From: Salticus scenicus
Lineage: Eukaryota; Arthropoda; Arachnida; Araneae; Salticidae
Assembly (NCBI GenBank): GCA_963930645.1
Contig: OZ005657.1
Coordinates: 49,353,153-49,417,152 of the forward strand
Direction: 5' to 3'
DNA: 64,000 nt
Each line of letters opens with the position of its first letter. Positions within the stretch are counted from its first letter, which is position 1. Positions 10,113 through 21,268 of the stretch are shown here, in pieces. A program made the translations under genes and the position numbers. The notes under the pieces are model-generated. The model was not told the origin of the DNA, did no database searches, and saw only the letters and a program-made list of their open reading frames with translations.

Positions 10113-10719
10113 TTAACACTATGGGTACATTTGACGAGTGTTACTCGTCATCTGCTTACTTGGACGAAGTTACGGTGGACGAGTCTGACTCGTCATCTGA
10201 ATTTAAGAAGTAGGCGTTATTGTTTGTTTGCGCACCCCCCGCCAGTGGGCGCTGATCGCAAACACTTTCCTGGCGTTTTTTATGATATCTTACAACCATA
10301 CTTATATCATCAGTATAAGTATATTCCAAATAAAATGTATTACTTTTACATTTTAACACTTTTGCGAGCGCTGACGTAGATTCATATCATTTGAAAATCT
10401 GTAACTCCACCAGTGGGCGTTTCTTTTGCAATTTGTATGCTATTTTTTTCTTAAATATATAATTAATATTCACAATTTTACAATGAAATATACTATGGAT
10501 ACAAATAGTTTTATTAGAAAGAATAAAATTATAATGTATATCCATTTGTAATATAAATGTGAATACAGAAAATTTTGTTCTGAAATATTGTAACATGGGA
10601 GAATAACGCCCACAGGCGGACCTTACTTTTAAAAATTCAAACTCATTCCATATAGCGACAAATTAAATCCATCCTATGGGCATGAAAATCATCAAATAAT
10701 TCAGTACTCAAAGGGTTAA
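10113..10719. mobile_element. TTAA-flanked element hosting a second TTAA MITE
   Basis: TTAACACTATGGGTACATTT at the left and the complement-like actcaaagggttaa at the right define the ends. TTAA sits at both borders (10113-10116, 10716-10719). The left part contains gacgagt and gactcgtc motifs several times. The element at 10353-10666 is nested inside it. Confidence 0.65.
10353..10666. mobile_element. Nested TTAA MITE (same family as 34486 and 6339)
   Basis: The left end TTAACACTTTTGCGAGCGC leads to tgtaactccaccagtgggcg. The right part, taacgcccacaggcgg, leads to tagcgacaaattaa. The same blocks occur in the same order at 34486-34931. It is 314 bp including the TTAA duplications. Confidence 0.75.
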
Positions 10720-10802
10720 ATAAAACAAAAAAAAATTTACTATAAAAGTAGTGGTATTCAAAATGCGTAAAATTCGGCAACATTTTTTTTTAATATTTTT
10801 AT

Positions 10803-10972
10803 TGCAGACATGCCCACCTTTTAATTTGTACAGGAGCATTTTTTGCACCCGCCTTTTTTACACACCACTTTTCTTGAAGGGTAATTTTCATTTTAGTTAA
10901 TCGTAATTATGTATTGGATCATAACATTACTACAAATAAAGTTTTGTGGGTTCTAACAGTGCTCCGTAATAT
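10803..10972. mobile_element. Degenerate family A MITE
   Basis: The blocks ccaccttttaatttgtac, acacaccacttttcttgaag and cagtgctccg correspond to the family A consensus positions. The right arm is decayed and no duplication is visible. Confidence 0.55.
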
Positions 10973-11334
10973 CATACAATGTGTTCGCATGTCTGTTATA
11001 GGATTAAAATAACAGTTCTAAAAAGCTCGTAACGAATAAATATTTATAAGTAATTATTTCGAATATTAATTCCGAATTTTTATTTTTATCCGTAAGTGTC
11101 ATTCATTTGTAATAACTATTTATACAATTGCTTTTTAGTTATCCTTATTAATTATTTAATTATGTAATCTAAGGGATATTATACATTTTTGAGCTGTGTA
11201 CGAAATATAACATATTTTATTTATAAGATTAAAAAATATATCTTTGTATCAGGATAAAGGAAGCTATTTGTTCATCAATAAAATAGAATTTTCTTTATCA
11301 ATTAAATAATGTAACTATCATCCGCCAATAACGA

Positions 11335-12300
11335 GTGTTCAGAAGCTTTATCTATAATAATAAATGGAAAGGTTTGTCTGTCTGTCTGTCTGTTCTTTTA
11401 TACGTTCAGCCCCTATTGAACGCAGAAGTACAAGAATTGACATACGGATACTCTGGAGCCTTTCCGAGGTCCTCCTCGAAACAGAATTTAAAAATTTTAA
11501 TTAGTTTCGGAGATATTAATTAAAACGTTGACCCATGTCGATCGAAAAATGACCAAAAATCCACAGCTTATTGCTTAAAAAGTGGCATTCTATCAGCAGA
11601 CGATTTTAACGGCTGTCTCGAACGGAAACAAAGCATGTGGAAGTCCTTAATGTCACATGATCTTGAACTGGGGTTAAAAATTGCAAATTTCAAAATGCTT
11701 CAATTATTATTATTATTATTATTTTTTCACTTAATATACAACCTATGCAGCACAAAACCAACATGCAGTTCAAATTTCATCAATTTGGGTTAATAAACAA
11801 AGCAGTTACATTTTAATTGCAAATTAAATTTTATTCTAACATGTAATCTATCTTTCAATAGACGATAGGAGTTTCCATAGCAATGAAATACATTTGAAAG
11901 TACTAAAAAAATACTTTTTATTTATTTATTTATTTTTTACTTTCATTACCCAACTACCGTGGTATATACAGGTTTTTGGGGACCTAAAAAATATTTATTT
12001 TTCTTTTTACTTCCATTAACCGACAACCGTAGATAATAGAGATTTCACATGATTTACATGTTTTAGAATGTCCTGATTATGTTTTCTTTTGTATCTCAGC
12101 TACTAATTAAAATAATTTTATAAGTTTGGAATACATCATTCGAAAGATATTTTAAAGTACTTTTACATTATCGAAAGTGAAATTCGAGATTTCAGCCGAT
12201 TTACACGTTTTGAGGTCTCCTGAATCGGTTATCTTTTGTATCTCAGCTACTAATTAAAATGATTTCATAAGTAATACATCATTTGAAAGCTTTGTTGATT
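11335..12300. repeat. Dispersed non-coding repeat with short tandem duplications
   Basis: The block atctataataataaatgg plus a (tctg)n run at its left is followed by GC-richer sequence. A phrase repeats: gtatctcagctactaattaa at about 12092 and again at about 12238, a period of about 146. The phrase around tacacgttttgaggtctcct recurs inverted near 42050-42110. Such sequence is typical of non-autonomous arthropod repeats; I cannot assign a class. Confidence 0.45.
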
Positions 12301-12321
12301 TGGAACTGAACAGTAGATTAC

Positions 12322-12372
12322 AGAATTACTAAAAATACTCCGGAATAAATTAAAATATTGGCATCTATGGCT
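12322..12372. mobile_element. Family A right-end fragment
   Basis: The phrase actccggaataaattaaaat followed by attggc is the right terminus of family A. The left half is missing. Confidence 0.55.
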
Positions 12373-12635
12373 ATAATTGAATTATTATATATGTAATAAA
12401 TCGTTATCTTTCTCTCATAGGATTACACAATTAAGAATACAATCATTTGCAACTAAATTTAGCATATTTCTGTCAAGTTTATATGCACATCGCAGAAATC
12501 ATTACCGCTATTCACAAAAGGAAATATTCTTTTTGTTTTCTCTAAATTTTATTCAGAAGTGTTTTCTTTTCTTTTTTCCCATAAATTGGGGGACGAGTTC
12601 TGCGCCAAATTTCTGTCCCCGTGATGTCCTTTGTT

Positions 12636-12687
12636 TATATTAAGCGGGTTAATATTAAGCGGGTCCAACAGGTTAATATTAAGCGGG
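12636..12687. repeat. Short tandem repeat (ttaatattaagcggg)
   Basis: The motif taatattaagcggg occurs three times, the last copy abutting the palindrome at 12688. Confidence 0.75.
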
Positions 12688-12832
12688 CAGTACGTATTTC
12701 AAGTGCGTCCGCACTCATCTTCAAGTGCTAAGTGACCTCTTCATCTTCATCTGAAGAGGTCATCTGAAGATGAAGATGAAGAGGTCACTTAGCACCTGAA
12801 GATGAGTGCGGACGCACTTGAAATACGTACTG
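12688..12832. repeat. 145-bp near-perfect palindrome (65-bp arms, 15-bp loop)
   Basis: The left arm starts CAGTACGTATTTCAAGTGCG and the right arm is its complement, with one mismatch in 65 positions by eye. The 15-base spacer is 12753-12767. The interior is a run of ctt/gaa-like repeats (cttcatcttcat). No target duplication was found. Confidence 0.9.
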
Positions 12833-12949
12833 TGCAAAAAAGAAATAAGGACATTATGTAAGGTAACTGTGTAAATTTATTTAATGAATTTATCGTCCTT
12901 CAAGTAAAATTCAGTGATTAATATTTCTTGTGTTATTTAATTCATTCAA

Positions 12950-14460
12950 AAGGACAGAACCTTCTGGTAGACCTAATATATTTATCTTGGATTTCTTGGA
13001 AAGGTTCTAATGATTTTCCTGTAAGTTTGTGGTTAAGGATGTTTTGGAGTGAAAAATCGATTGGATTTATCCTCTTTTTCAGGAAAATTCACGAGTGCTG
13101 TAACTCTTTAACCGCGAATCGCAAAACATGGCAAAAACAGCGTTTAATCGAAAATGGATACAATGATTTTTATGAAAGTTTTGGTTTAAGAGTTTATGGA
13201 ATGAAAAATCAATTTGATTTATCCTCATTTTCAGAAAATTCGCGTTCACTCTAACGCTTTATATGCAGGCTGCAAAATGTAACAGAAACTGTGTTTTATC
13301 GGAATAACGATTTTAATGAAAGTTTGAGGTTAAGGGTTTTAGGTGTGAAAAATCGACTGGACTTTCCCTCGTCTTCAGGAAAATTTCCGTTTGCTGCTAA
13401 CCGTTTATCTACTGCTTGCAAAATATGGCAGAAATAGGGCTTATCCGGATTTTGATGAAAGTTTAGGGTTAAAGGTCTTTTGGAGTGAAAAATCGATTAT
13501 ACTTTTCCTCATATTTAGGAAAATTCTCGTTAACCCTGTCTCTTCTAGTAGCAAAATATGACAGAAATTGGTTTTACTTGTGAAGGGTTATAATGATTTT
13601 GATGAAAGTTTAAACTTAAGTGTTTTTAGGGATGTGGAATGCGTTGGACTTATCCTAATCTTTAAAAAATTCGCTTTTGCTGTTAACCCTTTATCTGCTG
13701 GTTGCAAAATATGGCAAAAATCAGGTTTGCTCGAAAATGATTATTATGATATTAGTAAAAGCTTAGGGTTAGAGGTTTTATGAGAAGTCAAACTCATCGG
13801 AAATTTCCTCATCCTAAAGAAAATTAGCGTTTAACCCGCAAGCTATCCATTGCAAAGTATGACAAAAACCTGGTTTCCTTAGAAATAGATTTAATGGTTT
13901 TGGTAAAAACTTATGGTTAAGGATTTCTTTAGATGATACACTCATCTTAGGGTTAGGGGTTTCAGCTTAGGGTTAAAGGTTTCTTGTGATGATAAACTCA
14001 CCTGACTTATCCTCATATTTAGGAAAATAGAGTTCATTGTTAACCTGCACTCTACCCGTTAGAAAATATGGCAGAAACTTAGTTTTCTCGAGAATGGCTC
14101 AAGCGATTTTGATAAAAACTTATTATTATTATTATTATTTTTTTTTTTTTTTTTTTTTTTTTTTTGAGACAACAAACAAATTCGACTTGTAATCTTTCCA
14201 AAATTAGCGTTCAGTGTTAACCCTCACTGTGTCCATTGTAAAGTATAGCAGAAATTTGTTTTTCTTGGAAATAGATTGAACGATTTTGATAAAAATACAG
14301 GAGTAAGGTTTTTCACGAATTTAGAAAACCATCTCACTTATCCTCATTTTCAGAAAAATTAGGGTTAACTGCTGTGATAACTCTCACTCCACCCGCGGCA
14401 AAATATGGCAAAAAATTGATTTTCTTAGAAACTGCTCGAAATCCAAAATATGGCCTTTTC
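12950..14460. repeat. Satellite-like tandem array, about 145-150 bp units
   Basis: About nine degenerate units are read from the recurring phrase gattttgatgaaagttt followed by ggttaaggg and gtgaaaaatcgat. It appears near 13010, 13156, 13304, 13447, 13587, 13737, 13890, 14094 and 14270. Each unit also contains ttaaccc and gcaaaatatggcagaaa. Open frames across it (12928-13254, 13568-13783) are by-products of the repeat. A T-run and (TTA)n near 14115-14165 interrupt one unit. Confidence 0.85.
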
Positions 14461-15838
14461 CAATTTTCAAAAGCTTTTCCTTGTAGCTTAAATGGGTAAC
14501 ATAACTTTAACACTTTTTTCTTTTTTTAATAATTAAAAAATGTATGTACTTTCTGAATTTAACACGTTTTGATGCTTAATTAAAATTACATTTTGAAAAG
14601 AAAAAACTTATAAACGTTAAAAAGAAGTTTTTAAATTTTTGAAAATTTAAATATTTGAATTTGTGTTTACCGCGTTTATATGTTAAAATAGGAATCACTC
14701 TAGTAGAGGTTGTCATATACTTCCATCGTGTAAATTTATGTTTAGTCATTTATCAAAATTAAAATTATATAAATAAGTTGTGTCAATTTAAATCTTAATG
14801 ACACGTATTGTATTACAAAAAACAGCTTTTGAAACATATTTAACTCAAATGATGTATATAAATAGAATTACTAGTTGAATTATACATTTGCTTCTCTCTA
14901 AGTTTCTTCAAAATATATAAATGCTATATATTTCGATAAAAAACTTGCATGTTGAGTGTGACATTTCAGCAGGTTTCCAAGAAGATTTCGTACAATATTT
15001 AATTCATAATATTTCTCAGTATTTAATTACTCATTATTCATCGTAAATTATATTTAAATGTAATAATTCGGATATAATTATCAAAAATACAATGAATTTT
15101 ATTTTTCAAAGAACATACTGAAAATTAATATATTTTCTAATTTATAAATTGACATAAATTTTCAAACATTGCAAAATTTTAATTAAAGAGAAAATTAGTT
15201 AAAGATTTCCAGGAAAATTCCAGAGAAACTAATTTTATATTGCAGTCTAGTTTAAAAGGGCTAAAATTACAATTTAATCATTTGCCTTTTCACGTAGAGG
15301 ATGTTGGATAATGAGAGGAAAATGAAATACTCTGATAAAGGATTATATTTCTTACAGTATTCAAAAATATTCCGTATTTTGTAAAAGTCTGCTATGTAGG
15401 AATAATGAAATCTGGTTTTCCTAAATTGATGTATACGTACAAGGAAATTTCATCAAATCTCATTACTTTTTTCTTTTCCTGATATGATTAATATGGTCAG
15501 TTTTATCAATAATATACATTTCTGAGTAATTTATAATGTTGAATTTTATTTGCAAAGATTTATGAAACAGAACCTCAGAATGAACGTACATAAAAGTCAC
15601 TGTTGAAATAAATTGTACATAAATAGTAACTGAATACAACCTGTTCGTATGTTAGGTGAAGATATTATATTATTCACTCAATCAGAAAGTTTTAATTTAA
15701 CTATATTCATTTTACTAATAATTAAGTGCATAACAAAATATACATAGTGATAGTATACGCATATTATATTTGCATTACGCTCTCGAGACAAAGACCAGAG
15801 AGATTGGTTGGTATGTAGTCCATAAAAGGTCAAGAAAA
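14461..15838. other. AT-rich non-coding stretch
   Basis: I see no gene or repeat structure worth naming. Confidence 0.55.
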
Positions 15839-15992
15839 CATTGATCATAGAAGTGAAGAGTTCATGACCAGTTAAAGTTTGCAATTAAAGCCCTTCGAAG
15901 CATTTTGCTATGTCACATTGATCATGGAGGTAAAGAGTTCATGATGAGTTAAAGTTTTCAATTAAAGTTCTTGGAGGCATTTTGTCACACAA
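15839..15992. repeat. Two-unit tandem duplication, 77-bp period
   Basis: The phrases cattgatcat and gaagcattttg at 15839-15915 recur at 15916-15992 (cattgatcatggagg, ggaggcattttg) with scattered substitutions. Confidence 0.8.
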
Positions 15993-16025
15993 CGCATATT
16001 GAATATTCATAATATATCATACCGC

Positions 16026-16160
16026 ATCCCGACAAGAAAAATAACACAATCAAATACACAGTATTTGAGAAAAGTCAACTTAAATAAAATAACGATAAAG
16101 CAATTATTAGCCTTCAATAAAATTGTTACAACTGCCTCGTAAGTTAATAAATTGTGAGAG
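16026..16160. repeat. Diverged copy of the 3' part of the composite repeat
   Basis: The phrases ccgacaagaaaaataacaca and gtatttgagaaaagtcaact align with ccgataaaggcaagaaaagt and catttgagaaaaatcaact at about 39475 and 62505. Confidence 0.5.
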
Positions 16161-16493
16161 ATAGAGATGTGGAGCTTTTCATACAATTTCTCTATATATT
16201 AAAAAAAAGTTACTGTCACTGGCGTCAAATTTTTTTGTCTGCGACAGCATCTTCTAGCGGAGGGCAAGGTCCTTCGCGTCATGAGAGGTATCAATGTGTT
16301 CCGAATACTCCAAGGAAGACATTTCAGCTGCTTAGAAATTTCTGTCATTTTAAGTAAAGAAGTTATTAACTAAAAACGACAAGTTGTTGAAGGTACTCTA
16401 TTTGCCATTTTGAAAAAAGTTTCTTCCAGTGACATTGTTCTTCTGTTATGAAGTCATTTTACACGGGCAAATTAAAATATTATCCATGGTTGT

Positions 16494-16832
16494 ACGTAGG
16501 TAGGTAGGTAGGTTGGATTTAACGTCGCACCAGTATTGCGCAATGGGTAATTGGCGACGGTCTGGGACACACCCTACAGATGTTCCGATGACATGCCATC
16601 ACAATTTTGATCCTTCACGGAGGGGATCCCTCCCCCCCTCCCGCTTTGGTGATCCGCAGAGGTATAGTGTGGATGCGAACATGGAGGGCATTGCGGCCAC
16701 GACAGATTTTATGTGCACCAGCCACCATTAGTGTACCCGACGGTCTTTGGCCGGCTCAAGTATCGAATCGGCAATCTTCCAATTACGTGCTCGGCACTTT
16801 ACTGACTAGGGTAACGCGGCCCGAAACCATGT
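16494..16832 (-). mobile_element. tRNA-derived SINE, copy 1
   Basis: The block is GC-rich relative to its surroundings. On the - strand the right part reads as a tRNA-like head: an A-box-like CCTAGTCAGTAAAGTGC, then a B-box-like CCGATTCGATACTTG about 30 bases on, then the body with ggcgacggtctgggac (as read on the + strand). The head lies at about 16735-16830. A second copy sits 430 bases downstream in the same orientation. SINEs are transcribed by RNA polymerase III and mobilised by LINE machinery. Confidence 0.75.
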
Positions 16833-16899
16833 ATGTAAAAAAAGAAAGAAAATAAATATCAACTTTTTTTTTTTCTACTTTTTAGAAAATTAGTTTTCT

Positions 16900-17274
16900 T
16901 ATATGGGAAAATTAAAATATGATCCATGGTTGGAGGTAGGTAGAAAATTAGATAGGTTGTGTTTGACGTCGCACCATTACAGTGCTATGGATAATTGGCG
17001 ACGGTCTGGGACGCACCCCTACGGATGTTCCAGAGAAATGCCACCACAGTTTTGGTCCTACACGAAGGGCATGGCTGCCCCCCTTCGGTGGCCTCCCAAA
17101 GGTATAATTTTGATGGGAACATGGAAGATATTGCCACGACATATTTTGCGTACACCAGCCACCATTAGTGTACCCGACGGTCTGTGGCCGGCTCGAGAAC
17201 CGAACCCGCAATCTTCCAATTATGAGCTCGGGGCTCTAGTGACTGGGGTACGGTGGTCCGGATCTAAGGTTGTA
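16900..17274 (-). mobile_element. tRNA-derived SINE, copy 2
   Basis: This is the same body as copy 1 (ggcgacggtctgggac, ccagccaccattagtgtacc). The - strand tRNA-like head has A-box-like CCCCAGTCACTAGAGCC and B-box GGGTTCGGTTCTCG. Similarity to copy 1 starts before the SINE (aaattaaaatat, tccatggttg), so the pair looks like a tandem duplication, not two separate insertions. Confidence 0.75.
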
Positions 17275-18604
17275 AAAAAGAACTAAAAAGGGTCATATAA
17301 TAAAGCTGTAATACAAAATGGTGTAGATATTATGAACTTCTTTCTATCAAAAAAAAAAAAAAAAAAAAAAGATAAATATGTATTTCAATTAGACATTGAG
17401 TATGAGGATTTCCATGATAAATTTCTGCTTTTGTTTTGTAATATGTACTATTAACATTCCTTTTAAGTGACAGAAAGCAGCGAATAGGCGGGCAGAGCTT
17501 TGCATGTTTTAATAAGTATGTCGGGGGTTGGTGAGCGGAGCGAGCAGATTAAAAAATTCAAAATTGCCATTTTTCGACTTGTGCCACCCTAATTGTCAAC
17601 ATTTCAAATTTTTAAATCAAATTTATCACTACTCTTTTTAAATAGACATACTACACATCTTCATATTTTTTTCTACGATTACATAAATTGAAAATAGTTA
17701 TAGAAAATTTCTGATATGAAGTCTCTCGTAAAAAATGGGAGAGATGGTTGCCATATGTCACTTTTCTTGCCATGCCACGATAACTTTATTTGCATGATGA
17801 ACTCTAAAAGCTATCTATTGCAGGTTGTAATAATTGTTGTAGAAATGATATTAATTCTCAAATTTAACAAAAGGTAGTTTAACTCAAACTAAAATTATTC
17901 ATGAAGAAATAAATAAAAGAAATTGTTTTCTAATTTTGTAAAATTGGAGTTTTGTGAAAATTAAGCAATTGATAAATCTTTCTTAGAGGCAAAATAGTAC
18001 TCAAAATGTGTCCCTTTTACAATGTTATAAGTTTTTTGTAATGTGAAACATTATGCAAAGTGGTTTTCAGTCGCCCACTAGGTAGCTCTAGTGGAAAGTT
18101 AATCAATCCAACCTATCCATAACTCAAAGTACTTTTAAGATATTATTAGACAACAAAAAGTATGCCATCTCGTCGTGATAAATAGAGCAAAAGAAATTTT
18201 GTAATACTACTGAAATAAGTAGATTAAAATCTTAGTTTTTCATAAAAGAACAATTTTATTTGATAACGAAAAGACATTTTGTTTACTTATGAACAAGTAC
18301 TCTAACTCTAAATTAAATTCTCTGGAATAGTAACACTCGGGTATAGAAAAGAAAAAAATATTATTTATTTATTAAATTATTGGTCCAAGATCAACACGTT
18401 GTATAAATAAACCCAAAAATTATTCTATAATCTGTGTTTTCGAATTTATTTTGGTATCTTTGAATAGGCTCGATAGAAAAATGACCCCTTGTCATTAATT
18501 TTATTGTACTACTTAGAATGTCACATATTAGAAAATGCACTGAAAAAGTATCTATCATGACAAGAAGCAGTAATTTTAGGTACGAAGACAGCTGTCGAGT
18601 GCAA
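17275..18604. other. AT-rich non-coding stretch
   Basis: I see no gene. An A-run lies at about 17350-17370. Confidence 0.55.
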
Positions 18605-18735
18605 TAGTTGCCAAGTTTTACGCTTTATGACTACCAGAAATATTTGATAGATTTCTGTAACAGTTTTCAACGATTAAATAAAATAACATATTTTAAACAG
18701 TTAAAGTGGTATTAAAAAGTATATGTGTGTTGCTC
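18605..18735. mobile_element. Family B short repeat
   Basis: gttgccaagttttacgcttt leads to gactaccag and, further on, cagttaaagtggtatt. This is the same order as at 3195-3336. Confidence 0.5.
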
Positions 18736-18974
18736 GTACTTGAAGTTTACGGGAGTTCCGATAATGTGTCTTTCAATAACGGTAAATAAATTTATTTTTT
18801 AGACGTAGTACAACAGTATTTGTCAAAATATAATTTATAGAAAAAGAGGGACTTATAAATATTAGATTTCGTAAGAATTTCTTATACATACAACCTTTTG
18901 TTTAAAAAATCTCATTATAACAATTTTACTTAAACACAATTGTAATTCGAAGTTTTTTTTTTTTTTTTTAATAC

Positions 18975-19418
18975 TAGGGTAAGTGCACCAGTGATTGACA
19001 CTTTTAGAGCAATCTCTGATGTTTTTAATGTTCTAGTCATCAGAAAATATTTTTAGAAATCTTAAATTAGCACATATGGTATGAAAGACATTCAGAACCA
19101 CATATATGCTAAAATATATACATTTGATAACAATTATTATTTTTTGTTATGAATTTTTATTTGGCACCCACTCAATGTTCCAGTAATTGACACTGCCAGT
19201 TTTTAATTTTATCCGTAATTGGCCCCCTATGTTCTAGTATTTGACACCGCTAGTTATTCATTTTACCAGTTATTAGCACCCTGTGCTCCAGTGTTTGACA
19301 TAAAATGTTAAAATTCTTATATGTAAAATATATGATTTTATTATTTTTCTTATTCATTAATTATTTCGGGATAGATGTCAATTACTGGAAAATGCCAATC
19401 ACTGGAGCACCTACCCTA
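18975..19418. mobile_element. TIR element with reiterated ccagtnnttgacac motif
   Basis: The ends are TAGGGTAAGTGCACCAG and its complement-like CTGGAGCACCTACCCTA. The motif of the ends (g[ct][at]ccagtgattgacac) recurs inside at about 18985, 19177, 19231 and 19284 in direct orientation, and near the right end in inverted orientation at about 19378 and 19394. There is no coding frame. It is a non-autonomous element of unknown superfamily. Confidence 0.7.
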
Positions 19419-19423
19419 TTAGG

Positions 19424-19428
<5 letters not shown>

Positions 19429-19463
<35 letters not shown>
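19429..19463. repeat. Poly(A) tract
   Basis: A run of about 35 A directly follows the element at 18975-19418. Confidence 0.9.
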
Positions 19464-19464
<1 letters not shown>

Positions 19465-20357
19465 GCTATTACCGCTATTTTGAATCCCCCCAATTTATTA
19501 TTTGATTGAAAAAAATTTCCAGAAACTTTTCTAAATATCCTGGTAAAATTTACATGTGTATCAATAAAAAATAAATTCCATTTATATAAAAATATACATG
19601 TTATAGTTTAAAAAGAATTTCCAGAGTGACAGAAATATTTTATCATTTTACGTTTAAAAAATTTATCGGCAAAACTGTCAATTCAGCGCATTTACACACT
19701 CGGTATTTATCGACTTAAAACATTTATACAAAGCAACTTAAATGTGATTCTGGAAATATTTCAGTGTCAGTTACAAAAAAAAAAGCTGACAGAAATTTAT
19801 TTTTATTTGATTTTCTTTGTAAATCGATATTTTTAAGAGAATGTCCACATCTGACATTTTTAGAAGACTGCTAGATAATTATAAATACAATTATGTGACA
19901 TGCGAACAGTAACACGTAGAGATTGTTTTAATTAGTTTATAGAAATTAAATGCTTTATACTGAAAAACATTAATATATTAAGTATTATTCTCAAATATAT
20001 AAAATTTTGAACGACACGTCGTTTTATCTAAATTGAATTTCAAGTACAAAGAAGGTTTGAATTCTTCTATATTTTTAATGAAAAAAAAATGTTTTTCAGT
20101 TATTGTTGTTTACACGTTTTCCAAAAGAGAAAGAAATAACAACACTTTTAATTATTAATATTTGTATCGATTGAAGAAATATACGACCTAAAAATATTTC
20201 TTTTATGTTTAAAGGAAAACAAAATAATGTTTTTGAACGTTGATATTTTTTAAGAAGGAAAGATAGAAGTTCAGTAAAAGCTTTTTACAGTTTATCTTTT
20301 CGACCATATTTAATAGAAATTACAAACTTTTTTTTTTTTTTTACTTCTGAAATAGCG

Positions 20358-20390
<33 letters not shown>

Positions 20391-20431
20391 GAAATTTTTC
20401 TTTATATTTTAGAAAACTTTAATGAATATTT

Positions 20432-20467
<36 letters not shown>

Positions 20468-20628
20468 ACTCTGTCCCTTTATATGTATATATAGTTTTTG
20501 CAATTCATTTTGATTGAAAACTTTTGGCTATCAACCAAATATCTTGTTTAAGGCAATTTTAGGATTAGTAAGGGGGCAATAAGGATCATTCACAAAATAA
20601 CTTAAACATACTTTGAACTAAAAATAAA
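19464..20628. other. AT-rich non-coding stretch with T-runs
   Basis: I see no gene. T-runs lie at about 20330-20342, 20360-20384 and 20438-20463. Confidence 0.6.
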
Positions 20629-21235
20629 GGTCTCCTTAAAGCGCATACCAAGAATATTGTGAAAAAAATTACAGCGATATTACTTGCATAGTCAATCAGT
20701 CAAATTTATTGGCGGAAACCCACTAAAAAATCTACAAAAAAAAAAAAAAAAAAAAAAAAAACTTTCTAATATTTTGCGTAAAAAGACAAACAGTGCACGT
20801 GATTTGGCGAGCAACATCCTTTCCTGCCAAATGAAAATAATTTTAATGCGTTTAAGAATTTCTTGCAAAACAAATCTTTCTGAATAACGTTAGTAAATAT
20901 AGTTTGAAATTATAGAGAGATGCCAGTTTCTCATACAGGCTTGTATAGTACATACTGGCCTTTTATTAAAAGTATTTCATTTTAGCATTAAAAAAATCTT
21001 CTTCCCTTTTTTTTCTTTTTTTTTTTTATCTTGTCAGTTGCAAATATTTAAATTGCAGTCAAATATTCGTTTAAGGGGACTCTCTGCCTATCGTCTCTGA
21101 AAGCCGAAGCTAATGTTATTCTATGGGAAATTTTGCCCCATTATAATTCCTTAATTAAAAAAATATTTTTAAATTCCGTTTTCACTTTCTGAAAATTCAC
21201 AAATATTAAACAATTTATCGCTTTCTAAAAATTGA

Positions 21236-21268
<33 letters not shown>

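Noticed and set aside
12928..13783. Two open frames of 108 and 71 codons
   Set aside because: Both lie entirely within the 145-bp satellite and repeat the same peptide phrases at the unit period.
16607..17286. Frames of 82-127 codons with GC-rich composition
   Set aside because: They are translations of the SINE copies; the tRNA-like promoter boxes are on the opposite strand.
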